From contig NZ_JAHLPV010000003.1 of assembly GCF_018918095.1 (NCBI RefSeq), forward strand, positions 62,001-126,000: 64,000 bases of DNA. Reading direction: 5' to 3'. The translations under genes and the position numbers were made by a program. Below the pieces are notes generated by a model. The model saw only the letters and a list, made by a program, of their open reading frames with translations. It was not told where the DNA came from and ran no database searches. This document shows positions 17,963-26,192 of this stretch, one piece after another; positions within the stretch are counted from its first letter, which is position 1; each line of letters starts with the position of its first letter. Origin of the DNA: Acetivibrio sp. MSJd-27. Its GTDB lineage: Bacteria; Bacillota; Clostridia; UMGS1840; HGM11507.

Positions 17963-18179
17963 TTTTTGTTTTCTCCTATTTTTAGTATATACAGCCCCGG
18001 GAGTGTTGAAACCCCATTCATTTCCACCGCTCCCGCAGCTGCCTGTGCGATTTAGAGCACAGGAATAATCAAAGAAACCCCTTTTCAGGGGAACTCCTTT
18101 TTTCACTGTTTTTCCGGGCGCAGAAAAATCCTGCGCCCGAAAAAAACACCTATAAACCCCTTCAACAAGGAGGTAATTT
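17963..18179 (+). other. Intercistronic leader with three hairpins
   Basis: The 217-bp gap is much longer than the other gaps of this operon (16-44 bp). It contains stems CCTGTGC/GCACAGG (18042-18048 with 18057-18063), CCCC/GGGG (18078-18091) and CGGGCGCAG/CTGCGCCCG (18115-18139). The last is flanked by T upstream and A downstream on the plus strand, so it is not an intrinsic terminator in either direction. It could stabilise or attenuate the downstream message. No promoter with good hexamers was seen. Confidence 0.4.
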
Positions 18180-20912
18180 ATGAAGAATTCATTTCCTATG
18201 TATCTATGGAAAGGCACTGCGCTTGCCGCAGCATTTTTTTTACTCTTTTTCCAGATGGTCTTTCCTTTCGCAGCTGACTATGACAGTCACTGGGCAAAAG
18301 AGGACATTGAATATCTAATAGAAGAAAATATCGTGGAAGGCACCCCGGAAGGCGTTTTGCCGGAGCACTCACTGCTTCGTGCGGAATTGGCCAAACTCGT
18401 GAACCGCACAGCAGGATTCCAGGAAACGGCGGCGGATAACTTTCCCGACGTTTCTGACGAAGCCTGGTACGCGGGCGAGATGGCGATCGCAAAAAAAGCA
18501 GGTTACCTGCAGGGCGATCCAAACGGACACGGGAATCCCGAGGCCGCCGTCACCCGCTCTGAACTGATGACTGTCCTGGCCAGAGTTTACCGGCTGGACA
18601 CCTCGGATACAAGCCTTCCCTACTATAAGGATGAAGGTGAAATCCCCTTCTGGGCCCGCGGAGCAATTCAAGCTTTGGTGAAAAAAGGACTGGTCAATGG
18701 ATACGACGATGGCACGATCCGTCCGAACCAGCTAGTTACCCGGGCGGAATGCTTTTCCGTTCTGGCGCGGATGATGCGATCGGGGATAACCAAGGAAAAT
18801 CCGCCCGCCGAAACGGTTTCCCCATCACCTTCGCCTATCCCCGGCGTTTCGGGCGGTACAGTTCATACCGGATCCGGAAGTGCCGGAGGAAGCTCCGGTT
18901 CCTCTTCCTCCTCCAAACCTGCCAAGCCATCCGGGCTGTTCCTGTCAAAAGAGAACGGTAAGCTGATTGCTTCCTGGAATCCGGTTCCCCTCGCTTCCGG
19001 TTACTGTCTCAGCCTGTTCATAAACGGACAGGCGGTTCTCTCCGGCACAGCCGCAGATGAGCCCAGACTGGATGTGACCTCTTCTATAAACGCCGCGGAG
19101 GGAGGCGATATCATGTTCCAGGTTCAGACGCTCTCCTCGGGCAGGCGCTCTTCCTGGGCAGTCTCCCCCTCTTACCGCAAGCTGGAGACTCCCCTGATTT
19201 CTGTGTCGGAGGAAGGACTGTGCATCACCTCGGTTTCCGGTGCAGACAGCTATCATGTCAAAGCGCTGGGACAGAAAAATTTCGCCGGAGAATTTTCCCT
19301 TCCGGCGGATACCCTCTCCGTTTCCCCAGACGAATTAATGCAAATATTACAGCCCCCTGAAAGCGGATCTTACTCCTTGATGGTTCAGGCGGCAGCAGAC
19401 AGCACGGCATTCGATTCCAAGTGGTCACAGAGCGCTGAAATTGTGTTCAGCCGACCGGAAATGCCCGGCAACGTCACCGGACTTTCCGCTGTCCCAGGCG
19501 ACGGAGCGGTAACTCTCAGCTGGACCGAGCCGGAAAATGCGGAGGAGAAAGGCTTTGCAGGTGTCACCATTATGTGTGAGCCCGGCGGAAAAATCCTTTC
19601 TGCAGACAAGGGAACCATCTCATTCACCGTGGAAGGATTAATCAACGGAACGGAATACCACTTCACTGTGAAATCGGTTGGCCCATCAGGACTGCTCTCA
19701 AACGGCGTTTCCGTTTCAGCGGTTCCGGAAGTACCCGGGAAACCCTCCATCACCGGCGGAACCGTTACCTCCTACAGCAGTATCCCCCTGGCGGATCATG
19801 TGGATTTCCGCGAGCTGAACTTCACTTTAGACAGAGAGAACCAGTCGGTGAAATATGTATCCTTCGATCCCAACAGCGGCTATGTCCTCGTTCCGTTTCT
19901 GGCGCAGGATACTGTCCTTGGTGGGCAAACCGTCATAGAGATGGCGCGCGAACTGGAAAGCAGAGGCTATGAGGTTATCGCAGGCGTCAACGCAGACTTT
20001 TTCAATATGGACAGCGCCCTCTACGGCGTGCCTCAAGGTATGATGGTGATCGACGGCGAACTTATCTGCTCCCAGCTGGAGAGTGGCGTGGGCGTTCCCA
20101 CCCGCCACGGTCTGGGAATCACGGTGGACAACAAACTGGCGTTGACTCAGTTCAACCAGTCCTCCAACAACTGCGGCCCCAAGCTGATAAAACAGCTCCG
20201 CGTCGGCAGTACTGCCTATGACGTTGCAACCATCAACCGGCCAATGCAGTTCTCCAAGGGTTCCTTCTCCGGTATCTCTATGTTTACAAGGCACTATGCC
20301 GGAAATATCACGGCGGATATGCTGGGGGAAAACAGTTTGCTCTGCGAAGTGGACGGCGGCCGGCTGAATATCAACCAAACATCCAGTCTTCGCATCCTGC
20401 GTGCGCTCGAATCCTCCCGCGATTACGGCTCCCTGTCCGAAAGCCAGGTTATCCTTACCCTGAAGGACGTCCCGTCGGATATTCTGAACCACTTTCAAAG
20501 TCTGAAACAGGACGATGTTCTGACAATAAATCTTCAGATTGACGAAGCCGACAGCAATTTCAAAAACGTCAGAACCGTTCTTGGCTCCATGTACACGCCT
20601 CTGATCGGAGGCAATGTGAAGCAGTATGCACCCACGGTTGTCGCCGGAAAAAAAGACTGCCGGATCTCCTTTGGTATCCGCGCGGACGGCACTATGGTTC
20701 TGGCATACCTGGACGGCGATGACACCGCCTCCAGAGGCTTTAATATCACAGAGGAAGGAAATCTGATGAAGGATCTCGGCTGTACCGACGCCGTCAATTT
20801 TGACGCCGGGGGCTCGGCTTCCCTGATCCTTCGCAGAGACGGTGTGCTCACTGCCGAGGTCAGTTACGGAAGAAGGGTGGCAAATGCACTGTTTCTATGC
20901 CGGGCGAAATAA
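18180..20912 (+). CDS. SLH-anchored phosphodiester glycosidase (NAGPA/DUF2233 family) with FN3-like modules
   Basis: This 910-residue protein has a signal peptide (1 to about 33), three SLH repeats at about 34-205 (DSHWAKEDIEYLIEENIVEG, SLLRAELAKLVNRTAG, VTRSELMTVLARVY, LVTRAECFSVLARMM), and a Gly/Ser/Pro linker at about 208-250. Two or more FN3-like modules follow (PAKPSGLFLSKENGKLIASWNP, PGNVTGLSAVPGDGAVTLSWTE). A C-terminal phosphodiester glycosidase domain at about 545-905 has VIAGVNADFFNMDSALYGVPQGM, the internal LLCEVDGG and the family's 'DGGGSS'-like VNFDAGGSASLI. The family removes sugar-phosphate caps (as in the human uncovering enzyme) or acts on exopolysaccharide, so a substrate with phospho-linked sugars, such as a wall polymer or mannan, is possible. 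AAGGAGG precedes the ATG. It is followed by a bidirectional terminator. Confidence 0.9.
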   Translation: MKNSFPMYLWKGTALAAAFFLLFFQMVFPFAADYDSHWAKEDIEYLIEENIVEGTPEGVLPEHSLLRAELAKLVNRTAGFQETAADNFPDVSDEAWYAGEMAIAKKAGYLQGDPNGHGNPEAAVTRSELMTVLARVYRLDTSDTSLPYYKDEGEIPFWARGAIQALVKKGLVNGYDDGTIRPNQLVTRAECFSVLARMMRSGITKENPPAETVSPSPSPIPGVSGGTVHTGSGSAGGSSGSSSSSKPAKPSGLFLSKENGKLIASWNPVPLASGYCLSLFINGQAVLSGTAADEPRLDVTSSINAAEGGDIMFQVQTLSSGRRSSWAVSPSYRKLETPLISVSEEGLCITSVSGADSYHVKALGQKNFAGEFSLPADTLSVSPDELMQILQPPESGSYSLMVQAAADSTAFDSKWSQSAEIVFSRPEMPGNVTGLSAVPGDGAVTLSWTEPENAEEKGFAGVTIMCEPGGKILSADKGTISFTVEGLINGTEYHFTVKSVGPSGLLSNGVSVSAVPEVPGKPSITGGTVTSYSSIPLADHVDFRELNFTLDRENQSVKYVSFDPNSGYVLVPFLAQDTVLGGQTVIEMARELESRGYEVIAGVNADFFNMDSALYGVPQGMMVIDGELICSQLESGVGVPTRHGLGITVDNKLALTQFNQSSNNCGPKLIKQLRVGSTAYDVATINRPMQFSKGSFSGISMFTRHYAGNITADMLGENSLLCEVDGGRLNINQTSSLRILRALESSRDYGSLSESQVILTLKDVPSDILNHFQSLKQDDVLTINLQIDEADSNFKNVRTVLGSMYTPLIGGNVKQYAPTVVAGKKDCRISFGIRADGTMVLAYLDGDDTASRGFNITEEGNLMKDLGCTDAVNFDAGGSASLILRRDGVLTAEVSYGRRVANALFLCRAK

Positions 20913-20977
20913 GCATTCGGGAGTTGAACTGTAGGTGTGTTTGATTCCCGAAATAGAAAGCTACCACAAATCAATAG

Positions 20978-21016
20978 AAAAGCGGTATTCTTCTCATTGG
21001 AAGAATACCGCTTTTT
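20978..21016. terminator. Bidirectional intrinsic terminator between convergent genes
   Basis: A perfect 16-bp stem (20978-20993 with 21000-21015) with a 6-nt loop is flanked by A on the left and T on the right. It can stop the rightward glycan operon and the leftward RCC1-protein gene. Confidence 0.9.
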
Positions 21017-21037
21017 GTTTTATGGCGAATTTTCCCG

Positions 21038-23320
21038 CTAATGTAGGATGGAAATATATATCGTGTTCTCTGCTTCCGCCCATTGAACGTTCCCTCCCAA
21101 TTGTTCCGCTAAAAAGCGGACAGGAAGATAGATTCGATCGGACACCAGGCAGACAGAGACATCCATGGGAACCGCAGCCCCGTTCACCACTGCAGTACTG
21201 CTGTCCGCCTGCAGCCGGATCTCGCTGAAATCCGTCCGAATGACAGCGGTATTTGTTTTATCCTCCCAGAACACCTGGGCTTGCAAAGCTTCAAAAACCG
21301 CTCTTGCCGGAACCAGCGTTCGGTCATTCTCAATGATAGGCGCACTGTCCATCGGGATAAAACGCCCGTTTACCGAAAGCTTTATAATATCATTCGGTGA
21401 GAAAGACAGAATGCTGTCCCTGCCCAATATGACAAACTTCTCCCCTGTCCAGATTACGTCATAATAGCTATTGGCGGTGTCGCCCCACTCTGTCCTGCAG
21501 TCCCAATAATATCCATCTTTTGAAACATATATCGTCGCATCCAGCCCAACTGACATGAAAATATTTCCGTTATAAGCGCAGTTCTGCATCCAATTATCCC
21601 ATTTTTGTATAATTCGTTTCCACCTTATTCCGTCGTATGAATAGTACATATTGGTGTTTCCGCCGCTGGATATAATGAAACGATCCTTTAACCAGGATAC
21701 CTTCCCAGCTGTTGCAAAATATTGATTGTATTCGGCGGATTTCCAGTTTACCAGATCTTCGGAATAGAATACGCCATCCCAGCTGGTGACAACATAAACC
21801 GATCCATTGTAAGCGATCCCCTCCAGACGCATTGAATGTTCAAACGGAATCTCCGTCCAGCTTTTCCCGTCTGCCGACTGCATCATTGCACCGGAAAACA
21901 AGCCTCCAACCCCGCTTCCGACCGCAGCAAACCGTTTTCCGTCCCATATGACATCCTGCACTTCCCCCATCAAGGGCGCATCATACTCCACCCAACTTTT
22001 ACCGTCGGAGGAGGCCAGCACCTGCCCTTTTGTGTTGAAAACCACAAAAGTCTCACCATTGTATGCCAAACCGGTTACCGGCTCGTCAACAACCGTTTTC
22101 CATTGTTCGAGATCCGACGAAACTTTCAAGCCCTGCATCCCGGACGTGATATAAAGCCCTTTTTCGAAGATAATTTCATCCGTATTTCCGTTTTTGTGAT
22201 ACTGCCAGGATATCTCCGGATAGGAAAATTCCAAAAGATTAAATTCATGCGGTCTGACAACGACAGAAGGCTGTTTCTTTTTTTCGGGAATTTGCTGTGA
22301 CCTCTCAAGCTGTGTGAGATGCTTTCCGTCCCACTGCACGATTGTCCCGTCTTTTTTCAGTGCCAGGCAGCCGATTGCATTGTATGCAATGTCCATGGTT
22401 CCTGCCAACTCCCGAATTTTCACAAACGCTGCATGACCGTCAAGGACACAGCGCCAGACTTCATTTTGCTTATCCACCACTGTGATTTGACCGTTGTCCG
22501 CAACCACTTTCAGAATATTTTCCTCCATTTCCGGCGATATCAAACCAGTGAGGTCCAGTCCATTTCTCTCCAGCTCCATCCCCCAAACAGATAAATTTCC
22601 AGCCTTACTCCAAGCCGCGGCATAGCCGTCGCCAAGCGATATGAAATCAAACTTATCCATTCCCTCCGCCATCCGAGGCAGCCTGCTTCTGTAATCATCC
22701 TCCTGTTCTTCGATCGCTCTGCCCCAAATCCAAACGGTTCCATCCTCTTTCAGCGCCATCGAACTCTGCGCATTGGCGGAAATAGCAGTCACATTTTCAA
22801 GATAGTGAACCTGTACGGGGGAAGCGCATTGAAAAGGAAACAGGTTAATGCCCAGCTGGCCTTCTTTTCCGATTCCCCATGCCCAGACGGTTCCATCTTT
22901 CCGCAGAGCCAGCGTGTGACTGTCGGCGACCGATATATCCGAAATATCAGAAAGGTCATTTATTTGAACAGGCTCCCAGCAATCCTCATACGTTCCATTC
23001 CCCAGTGTGCCATAATAATTTTCTCCCCATGCCCAGACCGTACCATCCTCTTTCAGTGCAATGGAATAATGATTTCCAGCCTCCGCTTTTACCACATTCT
23101 CAAGATTACTTACCATAACGGGATTCTGCATCGGATCATTTCCGCCGTATCCAAGCTGTCCGTATGTGTTTTCTCCCCATGCCCAGACTGTCCCGTCACT
23201 GCTTACCGCAAGGCAGTGAGTTGCGCTCGCCGACACAGAGACATAGCCTTTCTCCTCTGCATAACCAGGAAACAATATCATACAAACACATATCACAATC
23301 CATATCGCTGTCTTTTTCAT
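21038..23320 (-). CDS. Secreted RCC1-repeat and BNR-like double propeller on a Cu-amine-oxidase-N stalk
   Basis: This 760-residue protein has a signal peptide (MKKTAIWIVICVCMILFPG). RCC1 repeats at about 25-330 have the signature DGTVWAWGENTYGQLGYG, SIALKEDGTVWAWGENYYGTLG, TLALRKDGTVWAWGIGKEGQLG and SMALKEDGTVWIWG. A second propeller-like region at about 365-640 has repeated 'S.DGKSW' strands (LASSDGKSWVEYDAP, QSADGKSWTEIPF, VYYSEDLVNWKS, YYSYDGIRWKR, YVSKDGYYWDC). Two Cu-amine-oxidase-N repeats end the protein (LVPARAVFEALQAQVFWED, YLPVRFLAEQLGGNVQWAE). Two stacked propellers suggest binding rather than catalysis; the ligand is unknown. It is a single-gene unit with a consensus-like promoter upstream. 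Confidence 0.88.
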   Translation of the reverse strand: MKKTAIWIVICVCMILFPGYAEEKGYVSVSASATHCLAVSSDGTVWAWGENTYGQLGYGGNDPMQNPVMVSNLENVVKAEAGNHYSIALKEDGTVWAWGENYYGTLGNGTYEDCWEPVQINDLSDISDISVADSHTLALRKDGTVWAWGIGKEGQLGINLFPFQCASPVQVHYLENVTAISANAQSSMALKEDGTVWIWGRAIEEQEDDYRSRLPRMAEGMDKFDFISLGDGYAAAWSKAGNLSVWGMELERNGLDLTGLISPEMEENILKVVADNGQITVVDKQNEVWRCVLDGHAAFVKIRELAGTMDIAYNAIGCLALKKDGTIVQWDGKHLTQLERSQQIPEKKKQPSVVVRPHEFNLLEFSYPEISWQYHKNGNTDEIIFEKGLYITSGMQGLKVSSDLEQWKTVVDEPVTGLAYNGETFVVFNTKGQVLASSDGKSWVEYDAPLMGEVQDVIWDGKRFAAVGSGVGGLFSGAMMQSADGKSWTEIPFEHSMRLEGIAYNGSVYVVTSWDGVFYSEDLVNWKSAEYNQYFATAGKVSWLKDRFIISSGGNTNMYYSYDGIRWKRIIQKWDNWMQNCAYNGNIFMSVGLDATIYVSKDGYYWDCRTEWGDTANSYYDVIWTGEKFVILGRDSILSFSPNDIIKLSVNGRFIPMDSAPIIENDRTLVPARAVFEALQAQVFWEDKTNTAVIRTDFSEIRLQADSSTAVVNGAAVPMDVSVCLVSDRIYLPVRFLAEQLGGNVQWAEAENTIYISILH

Positions 23321-23382
23321 TGAAATTCCCCTCTTTCTTTACAAAATGCCCCTATTGTTTTCTATCCGCTGTTTTCAGCTTC

Positions 23383-23411
23383 ATCATACTGAAATCTTGC
23401 TACATTGTCAA
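23383..23411 (-). promoter_or_regulatory. Sigma-A promoter of the RCC1-protein gene
   Basis: On the minus strand, TTGACA (23411-23406), 17 bp, TATGAT (23388-23383), about 63 bp before the start codon. A perfect -35 with a five-of-six -10. Confidence 0.75.
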
Positions 23412-23452
23412 TATTTTCTTACTATTTTCCTCTGTTCACCCCAAGAACTTCA

Positions 23453-23501
23453 ATAAAAAAAGAATGCCTTTGGAAAGCACATGTGCTTTCCAAAGGCATT
23501 C
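23453..23501 (-). terminator. Terminator with a 40-bp perfect palindrome after the ybjQ-type gene
   Basis: Positions 23462-23501 form a perfect 40-bp palindrome (centre CACATGTG). Read on the minus strand it is followed by a run of T (complement of the A run at 23453-23460). It ends the leftward F420-ligase-like/YbjQ unit and separates it from the promoter of the RCC1 gene. Confidence 0.85.
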
Positions 23502-23542
23502 CGAACAGGAAAATCAAATCTTTGTGTGAAGCGTCATCCACA

Positions 23543-23854
23543 CTACACAAATTTAACCGCCGTACCGTAAGCAATCACTTCCGCCGCACCCTGCATGACA
23601 GCCGAGGAGGCATAGCGGATATTCACAACCGCATCGGCCCCCATCGCTTCCGCTTCCTCAACCATCCTTTTGGTGGCCAGTTCCCGCGCGTCATTCATCA
23701 TCGCATTATAAGCCTTCAGCTCACCGCCGACAATTGTCTTAAAGCTCTGTGTGATATCGCGGCCGATATTTTTGGACTGGATGGTGCTTCCCTTAACCAG
23801 TCCCAGCATTTCAAAGCTCTTCCCCGAGATATAATCTGTGTTTACCAGTACCAT
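23543..23854 (-). CDS. YbjQ/UPF0145 family small protein
   Basis: This 103-residue protein has the family pattern: MVLVNTDYISGKSFEMLGLVKGSTIQ near the start, SKNIGRDITQSFKTIVGGELKAY, ELATKRMVEEAEAMGADAVVNIRY, and the closing VIAYGTAVK. YbjQ proteins form small oligomeric shells and are sometimes called heavy-metal-binding; the biochemical role is unsettled. The ATG at 23854 fits the family. The frame extends to a GTG at 23863, but that codon forms part of the ribosome site (GTGAGG). It follows the F420-ligase-like gene by 29 bp, so the two are probably co-transcribed. Confidence 0.88.
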   Translation of the reverse strand: MVLVNTDYISGKSFEMLGLVKGSTIQSKNIGRDITQSFKTIVGGELKAYNAMMNDARELATKRMVEEAEAMGADAVVNIRYASSAVMQGAAEVIAYGTAVKFV

Positions 23855-23883
23855 TATCCTCACCGTTCTTTCTAAAAAGTTGC

Positions 23884-25077
23884 TCAGTTGGTGTAGTTGT
23901 CAAAATATCCCTGGATATAGATGATTGGGGTTCCCTTATCACCGGAGCCGGAGGTCAGGTCACAGAGGGATCCGATCAGGTCGGTCAGCCGTCTGGGTGT
24001 TGTCCCCTGGGAGGCCATCTTGCCCTTCAGATCATCATCCTTTTTCTTGATATAATCGGAAATGGCATTTTTCAAAGCCTCTCCGCTCAGATCGGCAAAA
24101 TCGTTATCCGCCAGATATTTCAGCTTTACCTCGTTGGGCGTCCCTTCCAAACCGTCGGTATAGCCGGGGGAAACCACCGGATCCGCTAGTTCCCAAATCT
24201 TTCCGACCGGATCTTTGAAAGCGCCGTCGCCGTAAACCATCACTTCCACATGCTTTCCGGTTTTATCCAGCATCTGCTTCTGAACGTTTAACACAAAGTC
24301 TTTGCATTCCCTGGGGAACAGCTTGACCGTCTCCTCGGTTGCCTTGTTGGAACCCAGCAGGCCGTAGTTTTCATTGCAGCCGCTGCCGGAAACCGGACTG
24401 GTGAGAATATCATCCATGCCCAGCACCACTTCCGCACCCGCCGCTTTTAAAATGCGTTTGGTACGCTGGCGGGTATGAATATCACAGGTCAGCACATACT
24501 TGGTATACCGCAGAATGGTTTTGGGGTCATTGGCGAAAATTACTTCCACCTCAGCGCCCATTTCCCGAATCAAGGAGGTGTAGTATTCCACATAGTCCAC
24601 GCCGGTAAACGTATGCTTCTCATAGCCGAACAGCTCGCGGTACTGCTTTTCGGTCAGCACATCACTCCAGGGATTGATTCCCTTTTCGTCCAGCTTATCC
24701 AGATCCACTAGATGGTTTCCAACCTCGTCAGAGGGATAGGAAAGCATCAGAATCACTTTTTTGACGCCCTTTGCCATCCCTTTCAGGCAGATGGAAAAAC
24801 GATTTCTGCTCAGGATCGGAAAAAGAATCCCAATCGTATCGGAGCCGAATTTCTGTTTCACATCCTCCGCAATCTGGTCAATGGTTGCATAGTTGCCCTG
24901 GGCTCTTGCCACAACCGCTTCGGTGATGCCGATAACATCCCTGTCCTGTATTTCAAAATTGGATTCTTCGGACGCCTGCAAAACGGATTCCACAACGATG
25001 TCTGCCAAGTTGTCGCCCTGACGGATAATGGGAGCACGCACGCCCCTGCTGACTGTACCGACTGTTCTTGCCATCAT
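23884..25077 (-). CDS. Coenzyme F420-0:gamma-glutamyl ligase-like protein
   Basis: This 397-residue protein resembles the CofE-like proteins that are common in Clostridia lacking the rest of the F420 pathway. Visible pieces are PIIRQGDNLADIVVESVLQ, DVIGITEAVVARAQGNY, RNRFSICLKGMAKG, VMVYGDGAFKDPVGKIWELADPVVSPGYTDGLEGTPNEVKLKY and the C-terminal GDKGTPIIYIQGYFDNYTN. It is longer than archaeal CofE (about 250 residues). By analogy it would join an acidic amino acid to a carboxylate using a nucleoside triphosphate, but the true substrate is unknown. It is divergent from a LysR regulator, which probably controls it. Two adjacent ATGs (25077 and 25074) are possible; GAGGTG precedes both. Confidence 0.85.
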   Translation of the reverse strand: MMARTVGTVSRGVRAPIIRQGDNLADIVVESVLQASEESNFEIQDRDVIGITEAVVARAQGNYATIDQIAEDVKQKFGSDTIGILFPILSRNRFSICLKGMAKGVKKVILMLSYPSDEVGNHLVDLDKLDEKGINPWSDVLTEKQYRELFGYEKHTFTGVDYVEYYTSLIREMGAEVEVIFANDPKTILRYTKYVLTCDIHTRQRTKRILKAAGAEVVLGMDDILTSPVSGSGCNENYGLLGSNKATEETVKLFPRECKDFVLNVQKQMLDKTGKHVEVMVYGDGAFKDPVGKIWELADPVVSPGYTDGLEGTPNEVKLKYLADNDFADLSGEALKNAISDYIKKKDDDLKGKMASQGTTPRRLTDLIGSLCDLTSGSGDKGTPIIYIQGYFDNYTN

Positions 25078-25202
25078 TCACACCTCATATTTCTATTTTT
25101 CGTTCATTTCTGTTGTTGCATTCTCAGCGTTTTTATAGTATCATATTTTTATATATAAGTAAAGTTACTATTTCTTATAATTATCATAAGGTGTGATTAT
25201 AG
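25078..25202. promoter_or_regulatory. Divergent promoter region with candidate LysR-type operator
   Basis: The 125-bp gap holds an imperfect dyad CTTAT-N7-ATAAG (25174-25190), of the length used by LysR regulators, beside the LysR gene. It also holds a leftward promoter candidate TTTACT, 17 bp, TACTAT for the ligase-like gene. Placement of a dyad between a LysR gene and a divergent target is the usual arrangement. Confidence 0.45.
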
Positions 25203-26111
25203 ATGAATGTAAATTTGGAATACTATAAAATCTTCCGTTCCATCGTGCGGCAGGGTAGCTTTTCCGGCGCCGCCAAAGAGCTGTTTATCACTCAGCCGGC
25301 AGTGAGCCAGGCCGTAGGCCATCTGGAGATTCAGCTGAAAACCAAGCTGTTTACCCGAACAAAGAAAGGCGCGGTTCTCACCGGGGAGGGCAAAATTCTT
25401 TATGAACACATTTCGTCCGCTCTGCAATTGATCTCCGCCGGCGAGGAGAGGTTGGAGCGGATGAACAGCCTTCAGGACGGCGAGCTGAAAATCAGCTCGG
25501 GAGACACTATCTCACGGCATTACCTGCTGCCCCACCTGGAGCGCTTTCACACCTTGTATCCCGATATTAAAATCAAAGTGACAAACCGCACCAGCAATCA
25601 GGCTCTGGCTCTTCTGAAATCCGGGCTGGCGGACTTGGCGTTTGTTAACCTTCCTGTGTCAGAGGAAGGGATTGAGGTGATAGAGGTTCTTGAAGTGGAG
25701 GATATTTTTATTGCCGGACAGAGCTATTCGGCAAAAACACCGCTCACCCCGCTGGAATTATCCCGTATGCCTCTTATCATGCTGGAGGATATTTCCGTCT
25801 CCCGTCAGTATGTAAACCGCTGGTTTGAAGATCAAGGGATTCAGCTGGAACCGGAAATTGAGCTTGGCTCCCACGATCTGCTCATCGAATTCGCCAAAAT
25901 CGGGCTTGGCGTCTCCTGTGTCATAAGGGAATTTGCCCTTGAGTCTCTTCAAAGCGGGGAATTGGTTGAGATTCCTTTGACACGGAACGTCCCAAAGCGA
26001 CAGATTGGACTTTGCTTCTTAAAGGACGTGTCCCTCAGCATATGCGCCAGACGTTTTATTCAAATGCTGAATCTGGAGGCATTTCGGAATGAACATAAGG
26101 AATCCCGCTGA
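25203..26111 (+). CDS. LysR-family transcriptional regulator
   Basis: This 302-residue protein has the N-terminal winged helix-turn-helix (about 1-65: YYKIFRSIVRQGSFSGAAKELFITQPAVSQAVGHLEIQL, LFTRTKKGAVLTGEG). A periplasmic-binding-protein-like effector domain at about 90-295 starts LKISSGDTISRHYLLPHLERF and includes LLKSGLADLAFVNLP and FAKIGLGVSCVIREFALE. It is divergent from the F420-ligase-like gene and probably regulates it and itself. AAGGTG is a modest ribosome site before the ATG. The effector cannot be told from the sequence. Confidence 0.95.
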   Translation: MNVNLEYYKIFRSIVRQGSFSGAAKELFITQPAVSQAVGHLEIQLKTKLFTRTKKGAVLTGEGKILYEHISSALQLISAGEERLERMNSLQDGELKISSGDTISRHYLLPHLERFHTLYPDIKIKVTNRTSNQALALLKSGLADLAFVNLPVSEEGIEVIEVLEVEDIFIAGQSYSAKTPLTPLELSRMPLIMLEDISVSRQYVNRWFEDQGIQLEPEIELGSHDLLIEFAKIGLGVSCVIREFALESLQSGELVEIPLTRNVPKRQIGLCFLKDVSLSICARRFIQMLNLEAFRNEHKESR

Positions 26112-26132
26112 TCAAATTTCTGCGTTTTCCCC

Positions 26133-26161
26133 TTGTCAAACCGGCAAAAAAACGTTAGAAT
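26133..26161 (+). promoter_or_regulatory. Sigma-A promoter of recO
   Basis: TTGTCA (26133-26138), 17 bp, TAGAAT (26156-26161), about 30 bp before the recO start; each hexamer has five of six consensus bases. Confidence 0.6.
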
Positions 26162-26192
26162 AAAAGAATAGAATAACTGAGGAGAAGCTTTT

